From positions 12,139,269-12,203,268 of the forward strand of contig CM040440.1 in assembly GCA_022749755.1 (NCBI GenBank): a stretch of 64,000 bases of DNA, read 5' to 3'. Source of the DNA: Azadirachta indica (Eukaryota > Streptophyta > Magnoliopsida > Sapindales > Meliaceae). The notes beneath the pieces are model-generated. The model was not told where the DNA came from. It searched no databases and saw only the letters and a program-made list of their open reading frames with translations. Shown in pieces: positions 36,908-50,172 of the stretch. The translations under genes and the position numbers were made by a program. Each line of letters begins with the position of its first letter. Positions within the stretch are counted from its first letter, which is position 1.

Positions 36908-37622
36908 TTTCTAGTATCAATGATGCTTCAATGTTAGTGGTGCGTGTATATGTTTAAGTCCATTTTATGAATTTTTTGTCATAGGTTTAATGTTGTTTTG
37001 ATGCTAGTACCGTGTGTGCATGCATAAGGTAGAATTGTTTAAATGTTTTTTTCTAGTTTTGGTAATGGTTTTATGTTGTTGTCGTGGTTGGTGTTTTAGG
37101 CCATTTTGCTCGATTTTTTCTTCTAGTTTTGGTGATGGTTTGATGCTACTACTGTGGTTGGTATTTGAGACCAATTTTAAAACTTTTTTTTTTATAGTTT
37201 TAGTGATGGTTTGATGCTAGTAGCAAGGTATGAATGTATAAGCTACCTTTGAAGCCAATTTTTTTTCCTAGTTTTGGTGATGCTATTATGCTAAAGATAT
37301 TGTTGGTATTTTAGGCCATTTTCCTTAATTTTTTTTTTCTAGTTTTGGTGATGGTTTGATGCTAATAGCAAAGTGTGCATGTATATAGTAGAATTTTTAA
37401 AATGTTTTTACCTAGTTTTGGAAATAGTCTGATGCTACTACTGTGGTTAGTGTTTGAAACTAATTTGTTCAATTCTTTTTCTAAGTTTTGGTGATGGTTT
37501 AATGTTGATAGCAAACTGTTTATGTATTAGCTATATTTGAACCTAATTTTTTCCTTATTTTGGGTGATGTTATTATGCTGAAGCTGTTGTTGATGTATTA
37601 GGCCATTTTGGCTTAATTTTTT
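36908..37622 (+). repeat. Minisatellite of ~70-bp units with higher-order pattern
   Basis: The phrase CTAGTTTTGGTGATGGTTTG recurs with units starting at about 37053, 37123, 37194, 37268, 37339, 37412, 37481 and 37554, plus two weaker units before. Spacings are 69-74 bp. Units fall into recognisable types: 37339 resembles the unit before 37053, 37412 resembles 37123, 37481 resembles 37194, and 37554 resembles 37268, so a block of four units (~286 bp) seems to have been duplicated. Confidence 0.8.
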
Positions 37623-38476
37623 TTATATGCATAGATTCGGTATTGAGGAGCATAGACATACATTGTGAAGTTCAAGGTATCCTTTATGACACTGGTAGGG
37701 TATGTCCCCAATTTTACATACTTAATAAGCTATAGAAGGATGTCAAAGAAGTATATTATGAAAAGAACATATATAAGTAGGGATACATCATATTTGAAGC
37801 TGAAATACTTGGTGAAACAACTAAAAAAAGCAGTGCAGACATATTGGCAGTTGCAATGATTGTTTGAAGATGCTGATGGCAAAGGACTTGGGCATTTTAG
37901 GTTCTATTTCATGCAAAGTCAGCCTTAATCACCCCCACCTGAGCAAATTGTACAAAATCAGTCTGTCTTAGACATTGTAGACATTGTACAAATTTATATA
38001 TAAATATGTATTAAAGTGGAACAAAAGCTAAAATTGAACTTAAAACCGAACTGTAAAATCAAACCAAACTGAATTGAATTAGATTAGTTTGATTCGATTT
38101 AAAACTAAAATTCGGTGAAGTTCTGTTTGGATAATAAAGACTAAACTATATTTCGGCTTAATTTGATTTTAAAAAAAATCGAACTGAACCCTACACCTAA
38201 TTATGAATGAGGATATTTTACATAATTTTAATAAAAATTAATGAGATAATATAATAATTATTAAAATTGAAGGCAAAGTTCATTTTAGTTCTGCATAGAA
38301 GTATAAGCTTTTTCAAATTAATTTGACTTTAAAAAAAAAAATAGATTTGTTAGTATTTCATGTTGAACTTATATTAAGATGAGAAATTAATTTTTTATTT
38401 ACTTCATTAACTTTTGAATTTTATTAATTAAAATTATCAAATTTTTAAATACCCAATTTATTATTTGGACTGCACA

Positions 38477-40930
38477 TATAAGATGCGTTTGGTATCACAT
38501 ACTGAACTGTATTATTTTAAGTGGACCGTATTATATTGGAATGAATTGTACTGAAATGAATTGAATGAAAACATGTGCCATATTTGGTGCAACACCATAC
38601 TGGACTAATTATAAATTTACCTATGTTTGTTGTAGTGACGTATTGAACTACATTAATATTTATATTTTCTAAAAATTAAATTAACATTTATTTAACAATA
38701 AATAGAAAAAGAGCATATAATCTAAAACATATATCGTTAATAAATTTTACTAATTTGTATTTTATGATTAAAAATTTACATATGTATGAATATGTTTTTT
38801 GAAATTATATTGACATTACTAAAATATTTGTTATCAAATCCTTATTTATCTAAATATTATTTAATTAATGCAATATTTAAATTATAAAATTTTAGCAATA
38901 TAACATTTGTTTTTTTTTTTTTAATCTTTTCAAACATATACTTGATAAAAATAGCATCTAAAGATACTCTCACACATTAACAAAAGACATATTACATAAT
39001 ATCTTCATCCAAACATTTTTATCCAAAATATATGTTCAATCCAATTATCAAAATATATATATCCAACATATGCCCATCACCAAAAATTAGTGTTCAATGT
39101 TTTGAGCCTAATTAATAATAATCATGCAAAAAGTAAAACATTTTTGTTTTGAAATCACATTCACACATTATTTGACGCAAAAATTTTGTCACAAATGCTA
39201 ACTTGCGTTTGCCCTACAATAACTTGAATGCTGAAATATTATAAGATTTTTGTAATATAAGAGTTAAGAACATATAAACTTGTTCTTCAACTATGACCAA
39301 ACCATCTGCTTGACCATTTCGTTTATTCGCAGTAACGCTTATAATAGACTACATGTTCATCTATCTATTCTTAGTTGATTAATGCAATATATATCATTAT
39401 TGTCTATTATGCTATTCAAGTAAAGTGAGTTTCATGGTTAATGAACGTGTGACTATGGAGCATGTTTCTTTTATTGTACTTTTGAATCAATTTTATTAAG
39501 CATAAAAAAATCATCATTAATAAGACAACAATTGCAGTTGCGAGAAGATCAAAAACATATATAAGACAACTTTTCTTCTTGTTTTCATATTTAAAAATAT
39601 ATACGTATGATATTAATTACTAAAGAGAAATAATTGTAATTAAAGTTGAAAAAGAAAGGAGTGAAATTCATTAATACAAAAGAGCTTCAGTGTGAGAGAT
39701 AAAACTGTTTGATTAAAACCCAACGACTTGGAAAGGTAACAGTTATGTATTGTTCCTGAAACTTGATTAAAAGATTTAACCAATCCGTAGAAAGCAAATA
39801 AAATTCAGTGAGCTAATCAAACTTCCTGAGCATACCAAAATAAAGAAACTTAATCAAAACCAAAAAAAATCTATGAAACCAAAATACACTAAGTAGAATT
39901 AATCATTCATTCAGACTTAAGAATTTTAGCTTAATCCTGTAATTTTAAAAGGTTTAAATATATAATCTTCCCACTGCTGATGGAAAATATAAATAAAACA
40001 AAGAATGTAGATTATAATTGCATTATGCTGGCCATGACTTAATTACATATTCAAAATGGAAAGAATAATATAATAATGTAATAATATATACTAATATATA
40101 TAATATAACAATATACCAATTAAATAATATAATAATATATTCTAATGTAATAATATACATTAAGAAGCTTCAATGTGAGAGAGGGTAGCTGACCCAAATT
40201 CCGTGGCCTAGGTGGAAATTTATGGGAACCTATTCCCCGAATGTATTTGCCTAAATATTTTTGGTACTATGTGTTTACGGAAATAATTTATTTTATATTT
40301 TAACTCAATTACTTAAATCATCCATAAATAATTCAGGCATTATAAAATTTCATAAAATTCAATAAAGAAAAAATAAAAGAGATTGTTTTTTGTTGATTTT
40401 ATCTAAGGTTCATATATTCATTAAAATTCATTAAACTATTGTTAATATGTATTAGAATAAAAAACTATAAAAAAATCACGAACTTCTTAAAACTCATAAA
40501 AAAACAAATAGAAGTATTTTTGTTGTATTACTTGTAACATAAGTGGGTTATTAATGGAGTTGAAGGTCGATTACGAAACTTTTTAGATATGATTTTGAAA
40601 GTTATAAATCTTTGTGAAAGAACTAAAAAAATCCCATTTCTATTTTAGCGTTTTTGTTGTTCGTGAGGCAAAAGAGTAGAAGAAACGTAATTTGTTTGTT
40701 GAGATAATGAAAAAAAAGACGAGAAAAAGTAATGCATAAACTTAAAATTGAATATAGCCCAAACAAATACCCCCACCCTTTTACGGGGTCTCTTTTTTTA
40801 ATGCCTGAACTGTATTAATTTTATATTTATATAGTCCAGAGAGTGTTTTAATATGCACCAAACACTAAATAATTAAAATTTTGACTAGTCCACTTATTTT
40901 GTTTTGCACAATCCTGCGTACCATAGTTAT
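38477..40930. mobile_element. Possible non-autonomous TIR element (~2.4 kb)
   Basis: The left end (ATGCGTTTGGTATC, AAGTGGAC, TTTGGTGCAACACCATACTG) and the reverse complement of the right end (TATGGTACGC, AAGTGGACTAG, GTTTGGTGCATA, CTGGACTATA) share blocks in the same order over about 130 bp. TTTGGTA-type ends are common in Harbinger-like MITEs. There is no transposase and no clear target duplication; limits are approximate. Confidence 0.4.
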
Positions 40931-40937
40931 TCATAGG

Positions 40938-41680
40938 GTGCATTTGGTAGAACATATCGGACTATATTGAATTGTAATAAATTGGATTTGATTGAATTGT
41001 AATAGATTGCACTATTTTTTATGCGTGATTGTTTTATAAAATATTTATATAAATTTTTTAGTCTAATATATATATATTATTACTTTTTAATTAATAATTT
41101 AATAATTTCAAAGTGTTAAAACAAAAAAATTGCCATTGTCTGCCACACCGACCACCAGTCACGCTGCCGACAACCATCATTCATTTGGATCATCATAGAT
41201 ATCATTTGAATACTTGTTGAATACTCTATACAATGATACTATTATTATCACCATTTGAGTAACTGTTCATCGTAAATTTGAAGTTAAATATCTAGTATTT
41301 AAATATTTAATTTCAGATTTACAGCAAAATAGTTTCTCAAATGACGATAATAATGATATCATTGCATAGAGCATTCAATAAGGATTTTAAAAATATGTAA
41401 GGTGACCCAAATGGTGGTTGGTGGATAGAGATAAATAATGGGTTGCAATGGTTGGTGGCAATGGTCAACAGCCAATAGTTAAGTGTAAAGTTAAACTAAA
41501 AAATTATTTTAAAAAAAAAGGTGCAAAATAAACTTGACCCATAGGTTGGAGCGGGTCAAATTTGCCTAAGTTATCCTAGATTATTTTTAATTTTAATCCA
41601 GTTTAGGACATGCAATTGTTTTTGCCAAACATTGGATAAAAAATAGTTAATGCAATCTAGGCCAATATTATAGGCCACTC
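40938..41680. mobile_element. Foldback MITE-like element
   Basis: Centred near 41298, the sequence is a long imperfect palindrome with a loop of only about 10 bases. Left arm pieces AATGATACTATTATTATCAC and ACCGACCACCAGTC pair with right arm pieces GACGATAATAATGATATCAT and ATGGTGGTTGGTGG. Pairing is clear from about 41138 to 41480 and weaker out to the ends, GGGTGCATTTGGTAG on the left and TTTGCCAAACATTGG on the right. A related half copy lies at about 57880-58050. Confidence 0.65.
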
Positions 41681-42572
41681 CTGCCTGTCAAACTTATCCA
41701 TATATTTCAAATTAGAGGCATTCATAACACAATCTAATTCGACCAATCCGCTCAATCCAATCTGATCCAATATGCTTTTTAGTAGATTTGATAGATCAAT
41801 GGATTTGATTGGATTGAAAAATCTAAAATTCTCTCATGGTGGATTGAATTATGGATTTGTATTGCCAATCTGCCATAATCCGATTCAATCTATAAAAATA
41901 ATATAATAATATTTTAAATAAAAAAATTAATTTATAGTACATAATATTATATCTAATAAAGTATACATACACACTCAACTAGGGATTTTCCCTCAACCTT
42001 CTTTTTTATCTTCTCAACTTCATTTTTCGGTTTGCTTTTTAAATGATCAATATTTTTTATTTACGATATACTAATTTTCTTTTTTGTGGAAATAAAATTT
42101 AATAACAATATTCTGTGAAAGCTTATAAATTTTAATAATATATTCTTATAGACTTACGGTGACTATTTTTGTTGTTTTTTTATATGTAACTTTAAATAAT
42201 ATAATATTTTATTAAAAATAATTTTTATTATTTATTTTGAATGATATATTTGTTTGGAAGTTTAAATAAATTATATACTATTTTCTCAATTATTTCATTA
42301 ATAAAATAAAATCATATTAAAATTATATATTTTTAGTTTATTTAAATCAAATTGGATTAATCGAATTTGAAATTTTTTAATAGTTCAAGTTGGATTTCAA
42401 TCATAGTATGGATCTGGTTAAATTGAAAAAATTACAATTTGCTAATGAATTGGATATGGATTTGATCAAATACACTCAATCTATTGTACTCAACAACCCT
42501 ATCTCAAACAATAATGAATAAAACATAATAATATCCAATGTACGTTTACTCTTATTCTTTGTACTCGTAGTT

Positions 42573-42589
42573 AAAAAAAAAAAAAAAAA

Positions 42590-42622
<33 letters not shown>
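42573..42622 (+). repeat. Poly-A run followed by (GA)n microsatellite
   Basis: Eighteen A bases followed by about 32 bases of GA repeats. Confidence 0.95.
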
Positions 42623-43705
42623 TTGGAGCGAGGGCTTTAATGGATTGTGGCAAGAATAAAGAAGAATATGAATTTTATTTAAATTTACAAATCTATCAAA
42701 ATTTGAAGTAGGGAAAACATAAAAAGATTCGATTACTTTTTCTTCAAAGACTTTTAGAGTTTTAAAAGTATAGATTAGAAATTATAAAAAAAAACTTGGG
42801 TGCTGAAAATATGAACTTAATTACAATGACCTAAAGACTATGATGATGATGGAGTTTACATACAATTACTATTAATTTTTAACACAAATAATAATAACAC
42901 AGTACCATATGATAATTCTGTTAAATTTGTTACTTGATGTTGTTTTAAATACTATGGTCAATGGATTAACAAGTGTATCAATACAAAGGTATGAATAATT
43001 AATTATTTAAAAAAAGTTAAAAATATTTTTAGTAATGTTGTATAATAATAAATTAGAAAAATATTTTTGACAATAATAAGTTGATGGATCATGTTAGGTC
43101 GATTCATAAGAATTAGTTATAACATAAATTTAATACAAAATATAAATAAATTTAAAAATTTTAGAATATAATAACATGATAATATACATAGTATGCTTAT
43201 CTCAAGTAAAACTTTGATATAAGATTTTTAGAACATAAAATATGACTTTGTTATCTAAAACTCTTTAGAACAAAAGTGTCAAAAAATAAAATAAAATAAA
43301 TTATTTGAGTTAAATAATTTATTCAATTATCAATTAGATATGAAAATATAAATAATTAATTAAAATTTTAAAAATATAAAAAATAAAAGTATCCTTAAAA
43401 GTGATTGTATAACATTGTATAGTCAATAAATAAAGAGTTATTAATTAGTTAATATATAACTCAAATTTAATATCAATCAATTCAATAAATTATTGTAATA
43501 TAAATCCACAATTCAATTTTAATAAACTTAAAATTTTTTAATCCAACTCGATTCACTGATTTATAAAATTAAAAAAAATAAATAAATCGAATCGGGTTGG
43601 ATTCTTAACACTCTAAATTAAAAATATTCAAATTCTTTTTTTATACTATAATCCATTTAGTACTAAACGGCTTCTTCTAAGCTTACCCACATCACCCGGC
43701 TGGCA

Positions 43706-43712
43706 TATAAAG
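43706..43712 (+). promoter_or_regulatory. Candidate TATA box of RAD1
   Basis: TATAAAG lies 93 bp upstream of the RAD1 ATG, a fitting distance for a short 5' UTR. It is the best TATA match in the 100 bp before the start. Confidence 0.4.
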
Positions 43713-43798
43713 AAAGCAGGAGGGAGTCCACTCTCACTAAAATTAAAAATTTTGTTGTTTTTCGTTCAGGAAATTTGGCGGGAAACAGAGAGAGAATC

Positions 43799-46533
43799 AT
43801 GAGCTCGTCGGCGACAGACGCAGAGACACCGGATCTGGTGTGTCGACTAGACAACGTCCAAGGCATGGTCGACGCCCTCTCCGCCGTCCGATGGAAACGC
43901 CATCAGGTAATCCGTTTGGTTCCTTAAAAGGGAAAAATTCTTTTAATTTAAGCTTAATTGTACGATAAGTTTCTGACGGCTTTGGCTGCAATTAGGACGC
44001 ATTAATTGAATTATCCGAACACGGTGTCGTTTTGATAGTTGAGGAGTCCGGTTGTCTCCAGGCCAAAGTGTATCTTCAACGCGAGGTACTACTCGTTTCT
44101 GTTGGGAAAACCTTCTTGGAGGAACCTAAAATAAAATAGAAGTTGAGAACTAGGTATTTGTTTCCGTCGTCAATTGACTTTAATTAGTAAAGTTAAAAGT
44201 TTTTCTCTTAGGGTTCGTTTGGTATAGAGTTATGGTGGCATGAGATGAAAGCACTGTACTTTGAATACTAATGGAAAGAATTGTGGGTTTTCCTAAAAAT
44301 TGGTGTTACCAAAGACAAAAGGGGTGAAGAGTTGAAATTATGGTAACATCTTAGTTTTGTTAGAGATGATTTGTTTTATTTGACCATACTCCTGTCATTG
44401 TAGCTTTTCATAAGCTATGAGTATGGTGCGCAAGGGCGACCCAGGTTTGGAGTGAGCTTAGGACTTTTGGTTGATTGCTTGAATGCGTTTTCAGCTCCCG
44501 GGCATTCTAGCTTGATTGAAATTCGGTATCCTGGGCCTGACATGCAGCTGCTTCTCAAGTATGTTCATATTTCTTTATTACTATCATGTTGATATCACAA
44601 TTTGAAAGGTAGTCATGTTGGTTTGATGTTAGATCTTAGTCCCAGGGAAGCAAACTGGGCTATTCTTTTCAGTATTTTCCTTCCTTTATCATGTAATTAA
44701 AGGGTTTGTAGTCACCAAGTCAATGTGGTTTTGATTCTTACTGCAAGTATTACGGTGGAAGTCATTCTTTGTGTCTATTGTTCAATTAGAAAGCCTTATT
44801 TTCAAATCACTGTCAGCTACTTTGTATCATACAGTTTGAAATCGGAGAGATGGAGGAACTCCAAATATTGCTTCTGTCAAAATTTTGCTTCGTCTATGCT
44901 TCTCTTTTCCCAATTCTAGTGGTTTACTTTGATTAAGAGTCAATAAACTTGCTTGGTTGAACTATGGGTTTCCCATTTTGTAATACCTAAATTTAAAAGT
45001 TGATATTGTTCAATACTTACTTTGGGATGATTAGCTATTACTTATATTTGCAGTTCAACTAATATTTGTATCTGGATCTTGTTAAATGATTTCAATCATC
45101 GTATTACTTAAGTTTTCCTCTTCTTCGATGCCACATTAGGTCCGTTGATTCGCCACATGCTTGCATTTATGCTGAAGTCAGGACTAGAATTCCAGAAATG
45201 ATTTCATGGGATTATAATTTTCAACCAGCAGGAAGCAGGCCTCTCACTTTTACTGTGAAGGTATGCTATCATTTACAACTGTGTAAGGGAGGGGTAGGCT
45301 GTTCAGATGGTAAGAGAATATGTGTATTATCATTTAATAGCCCGTATGTAGCACCTCACTGACAGCATGCTTATAGCAAAAAACAATTTTAAATGGCTTG
45401 TCATTTGATATCTTTCTGTTTGTGTTTGAGACTAACATTCTGTAAAACAGACCAAATATCAATCAAAATGTCTTCTCTATTAGAGGATAATTCATAGAAT
45501 AGAAATAACTCTGCAACTCATGCTTCTATTAAAAGCTTGTGCTTGATGGTGAGAAAGGACTTTATGCAGCCAATTCCAGAAAGCTGAGTCATAGGGCATT
45601 TTTCGAACTCATAATAATGAATATGACATGCATATCGAGTGTCATTTTATTACCGCCTGCTAATTTAACATTACACCCATTTTTTTATTACTTTTAATTT
45701 TGAATATCGAATCATTAGATTACAATGTTCTCTGCTATTTCATACATGAATGGCGAATGATCATCCATTCACTTTGTAACATTGGAGACAGCTATTGAAC
45801 ATGATCTTTCTTTTTGCTGTAAATAATATAATATATGTAGATTGTGCACTTATTTATTTAGCAGCTCATTTATTTAAGTTTATAGAATAATCAAAAGCTA
45901 TAGTGTATTTACACTGCAGTCTGCAGCATTGAAGGAAGCTATCGATGATCTTGAGTGGCCAGGATCAAGCATCCAGATCAAACTGCAGCCAGATCCACCT
46001 TCTGTTACCTTCAAAGGAGAAGCCCATGGAGACTTGCAGGTGTTATTTCACATTCACGTATTCTGAAAGTACATTTCTTCCAAGGTTCTAACAATTTTCA
46101 CAAGCAATGTATCTTGTCTTCTCTGCAGATAGACATGTTGTATTATGTGAATACGGATCTTTTGATAGCCTTTCATTGTGATCGCGAAGTCTCTTACAGG
46201 TATCCTTCAGTTTCTTCTGATTCTTAACAGTTTATGCACTGCTGTACTTATAAATCAACCTCGATGTTTCTATCATTGCTGTGGAGGTACAAGTACAAGT
46301 TTTTACGGGCAACAACTTCAAACATACCCAGTAGCGTTCTTAAAGATAACAGAGGAAGTAAGTTGACAATTGGGAGAGGTGGAATGTTGAAAGTTCAGCA
46401 CTTGGTTTCTGTTGCTAGAACATCCAATCAGCACCCTCATGTTGATTCTGCTGGTTATCAGCAACCCAGTCGAATTGCTTATATCGAGTTCTACATGAAG
46501 CCCGAGATTGATGAAGACAATATAAATGATTAA
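43799..46533 (+). CDS. RAD1: RAD1, subunit of the 9-1-1 DNA damage checkpoint clamp
   Basis: RAD1 forms with RAD9 and HUS1 a PCNA-like ring that is loaded at damaged DNA and activates ATR signalling in the nucleus (family knowledge). Seven exons with GT-AG introns join in frame: 43799-43906, 43996-44085, 44404-44558, 45140-45260, 45920-46039, 46129-46199 and 46287-46533, giving 912 nt or 303 aa, a normal length for plant RAD1. Recognisable segments are LVCRLDNVQGMVDALSAVRW (exon 1), HGVVLIVEESGCLQAKVYL (exon 2), LFISYEYGAQGRPRFGVSLG (exon 3), MLYYVNTDLLIAFHCDREVS (exon 6) and GGMLKVQHLVSVAR with SAGYQQPSRIAYIEF near the end. All exon phases agree and no stop or shift is present, so it looks functional. 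The ATG is the first in frame, in a GC-rich context. It is convergent with the PPR gene 3.6 kb downstream. Intron 2 contains a short TTTGGTATA...TTACCAAA repeat pair that may be a small MITE. Confidence 0.93.
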
Positions 46534-49500
46534 TAAGGTCTTCTCAGCAGGTCCTAGCATTCCAATTTGTTGCATCATATTGCCTTGCCCATCTGACCGT
46601 TTTCTTATAATTCCTTTGCTTTACACTGATCATAGAGCTATTTTGTACATTGCTTTGCTCATTTACACTGATCATAGAGCTACTTTGTATATCCGTTTGC
46701 TGTGACTTACAGCTGATGAACAAGTTCTACTAACAACAATCAAAATCAATCATAATCTACTTGATTCCAGAAACCGAGTGAGATCAATTACTGTAACAGA
46801 GTACTCATCTTCACTAAGTTAAACTAGAATTGTTGTGCACAAAATTAACAACTCAACAGGGAAAATAAGCAATCCGAGCAGAAATGCTACCTTGAATATT
46901 ATTTGCAATATATTATGTTTATATATTATTTACAAAAAAATCTATAAACATAAGTCGACTATTTCATACATTTTGATTTAATATAAGCATGCATTTTTCT
47001 ATAATTTGTCAGTTCCATCTACTAAATCTCTTACAGATTCTACAAACTCCTTGAGAATGGGTGTAAAACAACATTCTCATGATAAAAAGGAGCAGAGAAA
47101 GCTTCTCTGACCCATAATTATGTAATAGTTTGCGTCTGGTGATTGGTCCAAACAAAGTAGGCAGAGATTTGCACCAGGTTTGTTGAGAACTGCTTCCCTG
47201 TTACTGCTATACCTCTAAATTCCAAGCATATTTAGGTGGGGCAAAATTGGTGATGAGGGCATCTAATCACCAATACAGGAGTCAAGAAGGGTCTAGGGCA
47301 ACCTTGCACAAATTGGTCAAGAACTATGGTCATTCTCAGAGAGGCCTGACAGGCCGAAACCAATTAGGTATATGCATAGAGGCTGATCTTCAGATGGAGG
47401 TATTTGAGGGTGCCACACGGGCAATTATGCTGCACAAAGTTTTCAGCCCGTGGCAACCAGCATCATTACAACTATTTTGAATGATCAAATCCCACTGGAA
47501 ACACAAACAGGACTTACTGAAAATGCAGGAAATTCATGCAAGAAAATGAATAAGTTTTACATAAATTAAAGAACACAGAATCGAAGGCAAAATGTGTCAA
47601 AGAGGACCCTGGTTTGTGTTAAAAATCGGGGGAAAACTACTTAACTGGAAGCTCACTTGTGCACTCTTTATTTTCATAAGCAACTGATTCTCCTAATTGA
47701 ACCTTCTCGCCACATTGAACATGAATAAGAGTATTTCAAATCAATCTAATCAGGCCATTCCCTTTGAATATTGAAGGATTGAATTATATGCATCCCTTTA
47801 TGAGTTGAATGGATGGTCCAAAACATCTGCAAAAAACAAAATTTGAAGCAGCAAGCCTCACAATTCACGGTCATGATTATACTGGAACATCATAAAACCA
47901 AATCTCATTTTAGAAATTTTATTCAAGCCATTATCAACAGTATTTTGAAACAAGAAATAGACGGTCAGTGTTATATTTGTTTGTGGTTTGCACCATATGA
48001 TTCATCTTATTTGCTATGCCCATGATTTTTTTATCATAACAACCCTAATTTTCATACCAATGGTTTTCTTTAATCACAGTTGTTAAAAAGTAAAATTCCA
48101 TGTTGCTTACTCAATGGGTTTTGACGCTAGCATTTTCTCCAATCCCGTTCCATTGGCTTCTCAAGTTACATCATGACTTTTTAACCATCTCCAATAATCA
48201 AAACAGCAGGATTTATTAAGCTGATCCAAATCTCTGAGCCTGCAGCAGGCAATTAAAATATTTTTAAATGTATTTTAAGACAACCGAAGAAATCACGGGG
48301 AGATGTATAAAAAACATGATTGGACAGTTGCATTTTACTTTCAAATTCTGCTTGGGCCACTAGAATTATTTGGGCATGAACCGTAAAATAGTTAAAGAAA
48401 ATTTATCAGCTAATAGTAAAGGTAATCAAAATTGAAATTATCTAGGCCTAGAATGATGAGAAAAAACTGTCCTAAAATTACAGAAATCTATTAGGATTTT
48501 GATATATAAAGTAATTGCATGAAAGAAGAGGGATTATGCAGAACTTTAGCAAAATCATTCAAGATGAAAATGTAACAATGACAGCTACTTAAACAAGTAT
48601 CCTTAAAAATTTTGTCTGTTTTAGTGTACCATATCACACCTACATAACACTGCCAATGAAGACATGATTGAATCACACCAAAAAGAACAAAAGAATTGAA
48701 ATGATCGGCAAGGATTTACAATGTATAGAAGAGCTAACTATCCAAAAAGACATGCATGTAACCTTATCATTAAAAATTTTCTTAATTGCTTGATGCTAAA
48801 AGTGCCATAAGAGTCAATTTGGCAAGTAGCTGGAATGTCTCAAAGCTCAGATCATGTATACAAGTCAGCCGGTTAGAAGCTTGAGAATTCACAGAAGTCA
48901 CAATCTTCAAACAGAAACTTCTGCATTACCTTTATCATGTCCTAAATTTGCAAAGTCCTGTCAAAGGGAGCTGGAAACAAGCAGATGGTCCTAAACATAT
49001 GAAAGGTTAATTAAACTCCAATTAAAAATTCAATTGGTTTTTCTCTCAAATTATATGTACCTTTGTCACAAATCCATCACAAGACCTCCAAGAGGCAACA
49101 GCATTCTCACTTCTCACATTAGAAAGCTATGTTGTCCAGCTATTTTGATCAGAATTAATCCAGCTGATATTTTTTGATGGTGAAACAATATCTATGTCTG
49201 CCAAGAAACAAAGTCCACAAAATGTAGAAGCATTAGGTCTTAAAACGACTTTCTGAGGAAAAATAGACTGGCTGACAAGACACATCTGGACATTACATGA
49301 GAACAAAATGGCACCACCATATCCCACTGTAGTGATGATAATTACTGTAGATCCGGAACCATCTTAAATCATTCCAATGGAGGCCATAATAAATTCCTAA
49401 CCAGAAGCCATTATTTCAAAATAGCACATACATATTTTAGAAAGCAGAATAAACCAACATCTGCATATAAATATTTTTATTGATAATGCAATAATTACCA

Positions 49501-50172
49501 GGTTGCACTTACAAGTTGCCAATAATTAGTGCATAATTACTCTGACTAGGTTCTCAAAACTTTTTACACAACAAGGATCTTTGTGACTGCACAAGCAGAA
49601 AGCTAGCAATCAGTCCAAAAAATACAATCTAAAAATGATGGCTAACACTATATATCAGCATTGTATGTAGTGTCTGAAGCTAACAGAGCAAAGATAAACA
49701 ATCAGACTAATTATACTTAAACATGTATTTCCATTTGTGATGTATTAAATTAAATATCTTGCCAATAGCATCTAATTTGAATTATAATAGAAAACTCTAT
49801 TTTTAGAACTACTACATACCTACATAACAGAAGCACTTATCAAAAATCACAGGCGTCTGTTCAAAAGGTTTTTCTCCTATTAAGGTAGTAGAAATCCAGA
49901 AGAATCCCATAAATTATTTGCCAATCAAATTGAAAAGGAAACAATAAACAATAAGCTATGCAAGCTAAAAACACAGGCACCATGCAGACCACAATCCTAG
50001 AGAAATTGAAATATTGTGCGATGTCACAATCACTGTGAAGACACCATGCTGCTAGTATAGCAACATTTTCAAATGTGATAATTTTAGTATTTATTTAATG
50101 AAAAGTTCAGATTGTAAAACAAGTTAAAGTAGATGTGATGCATTACCATCCAGTCCTTCTCACATCTGTTCT
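46534..50172. other. Intergenic region between RAD1 and the PPR gene
   Basis: No protein gene is supported. The sequence just below the PPR stop (minus strand) reaches a donor-like CTGGATG|GTAATG near 50150, so the PPR transcript may have a spliced 3' UTR extending into this region (inference). A patch at about 47040-47480 has higher GC than its surroundings but no clear coding frame on either strand. Confidence 0.5.

Larger units (their letters stand above)
33562..43700. other. Gene-poor AT-rich intergenic region
   Basis: No gene can be supported in about 10 kb. It holds a minisatellite (36908-37622), TIR-bearing repeats near 38.48-40.93 and 40.94-41.68 kb, a GA microsatellite, and short AACCGAACT/GGTTTGG-type repeat debris near 38030-38200 and 41700-42490. 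A possible short ORF at 36151-36240 (MKPKKKNILSIEQINLIKEV) is interrupted by a stop and not recognised. The ORF at 37665-37859 directly after the minisatellite is also unrecognised. Confidence 0.5.

Noticed and set aside
36908..37622. CRISPR-like spaced repeats
   Set aside because: Units are contiguous and diverged, and the DNA is a plant nuclear genome; this is a minisatellite.
44213..44320. Small MITE in RAD1 intron 2
   Set aside because: Only a short TTTGGTATA and TTACCAAA pair is visible, with no target duplication; too weak to list as a feature.
47040..47480. Possible non-coding RNA or gene in a GC-richer patch
   Set aside because: No conserved motif, frame or structure could be supported; it may be a 3' UTR exon of the PPR gene.
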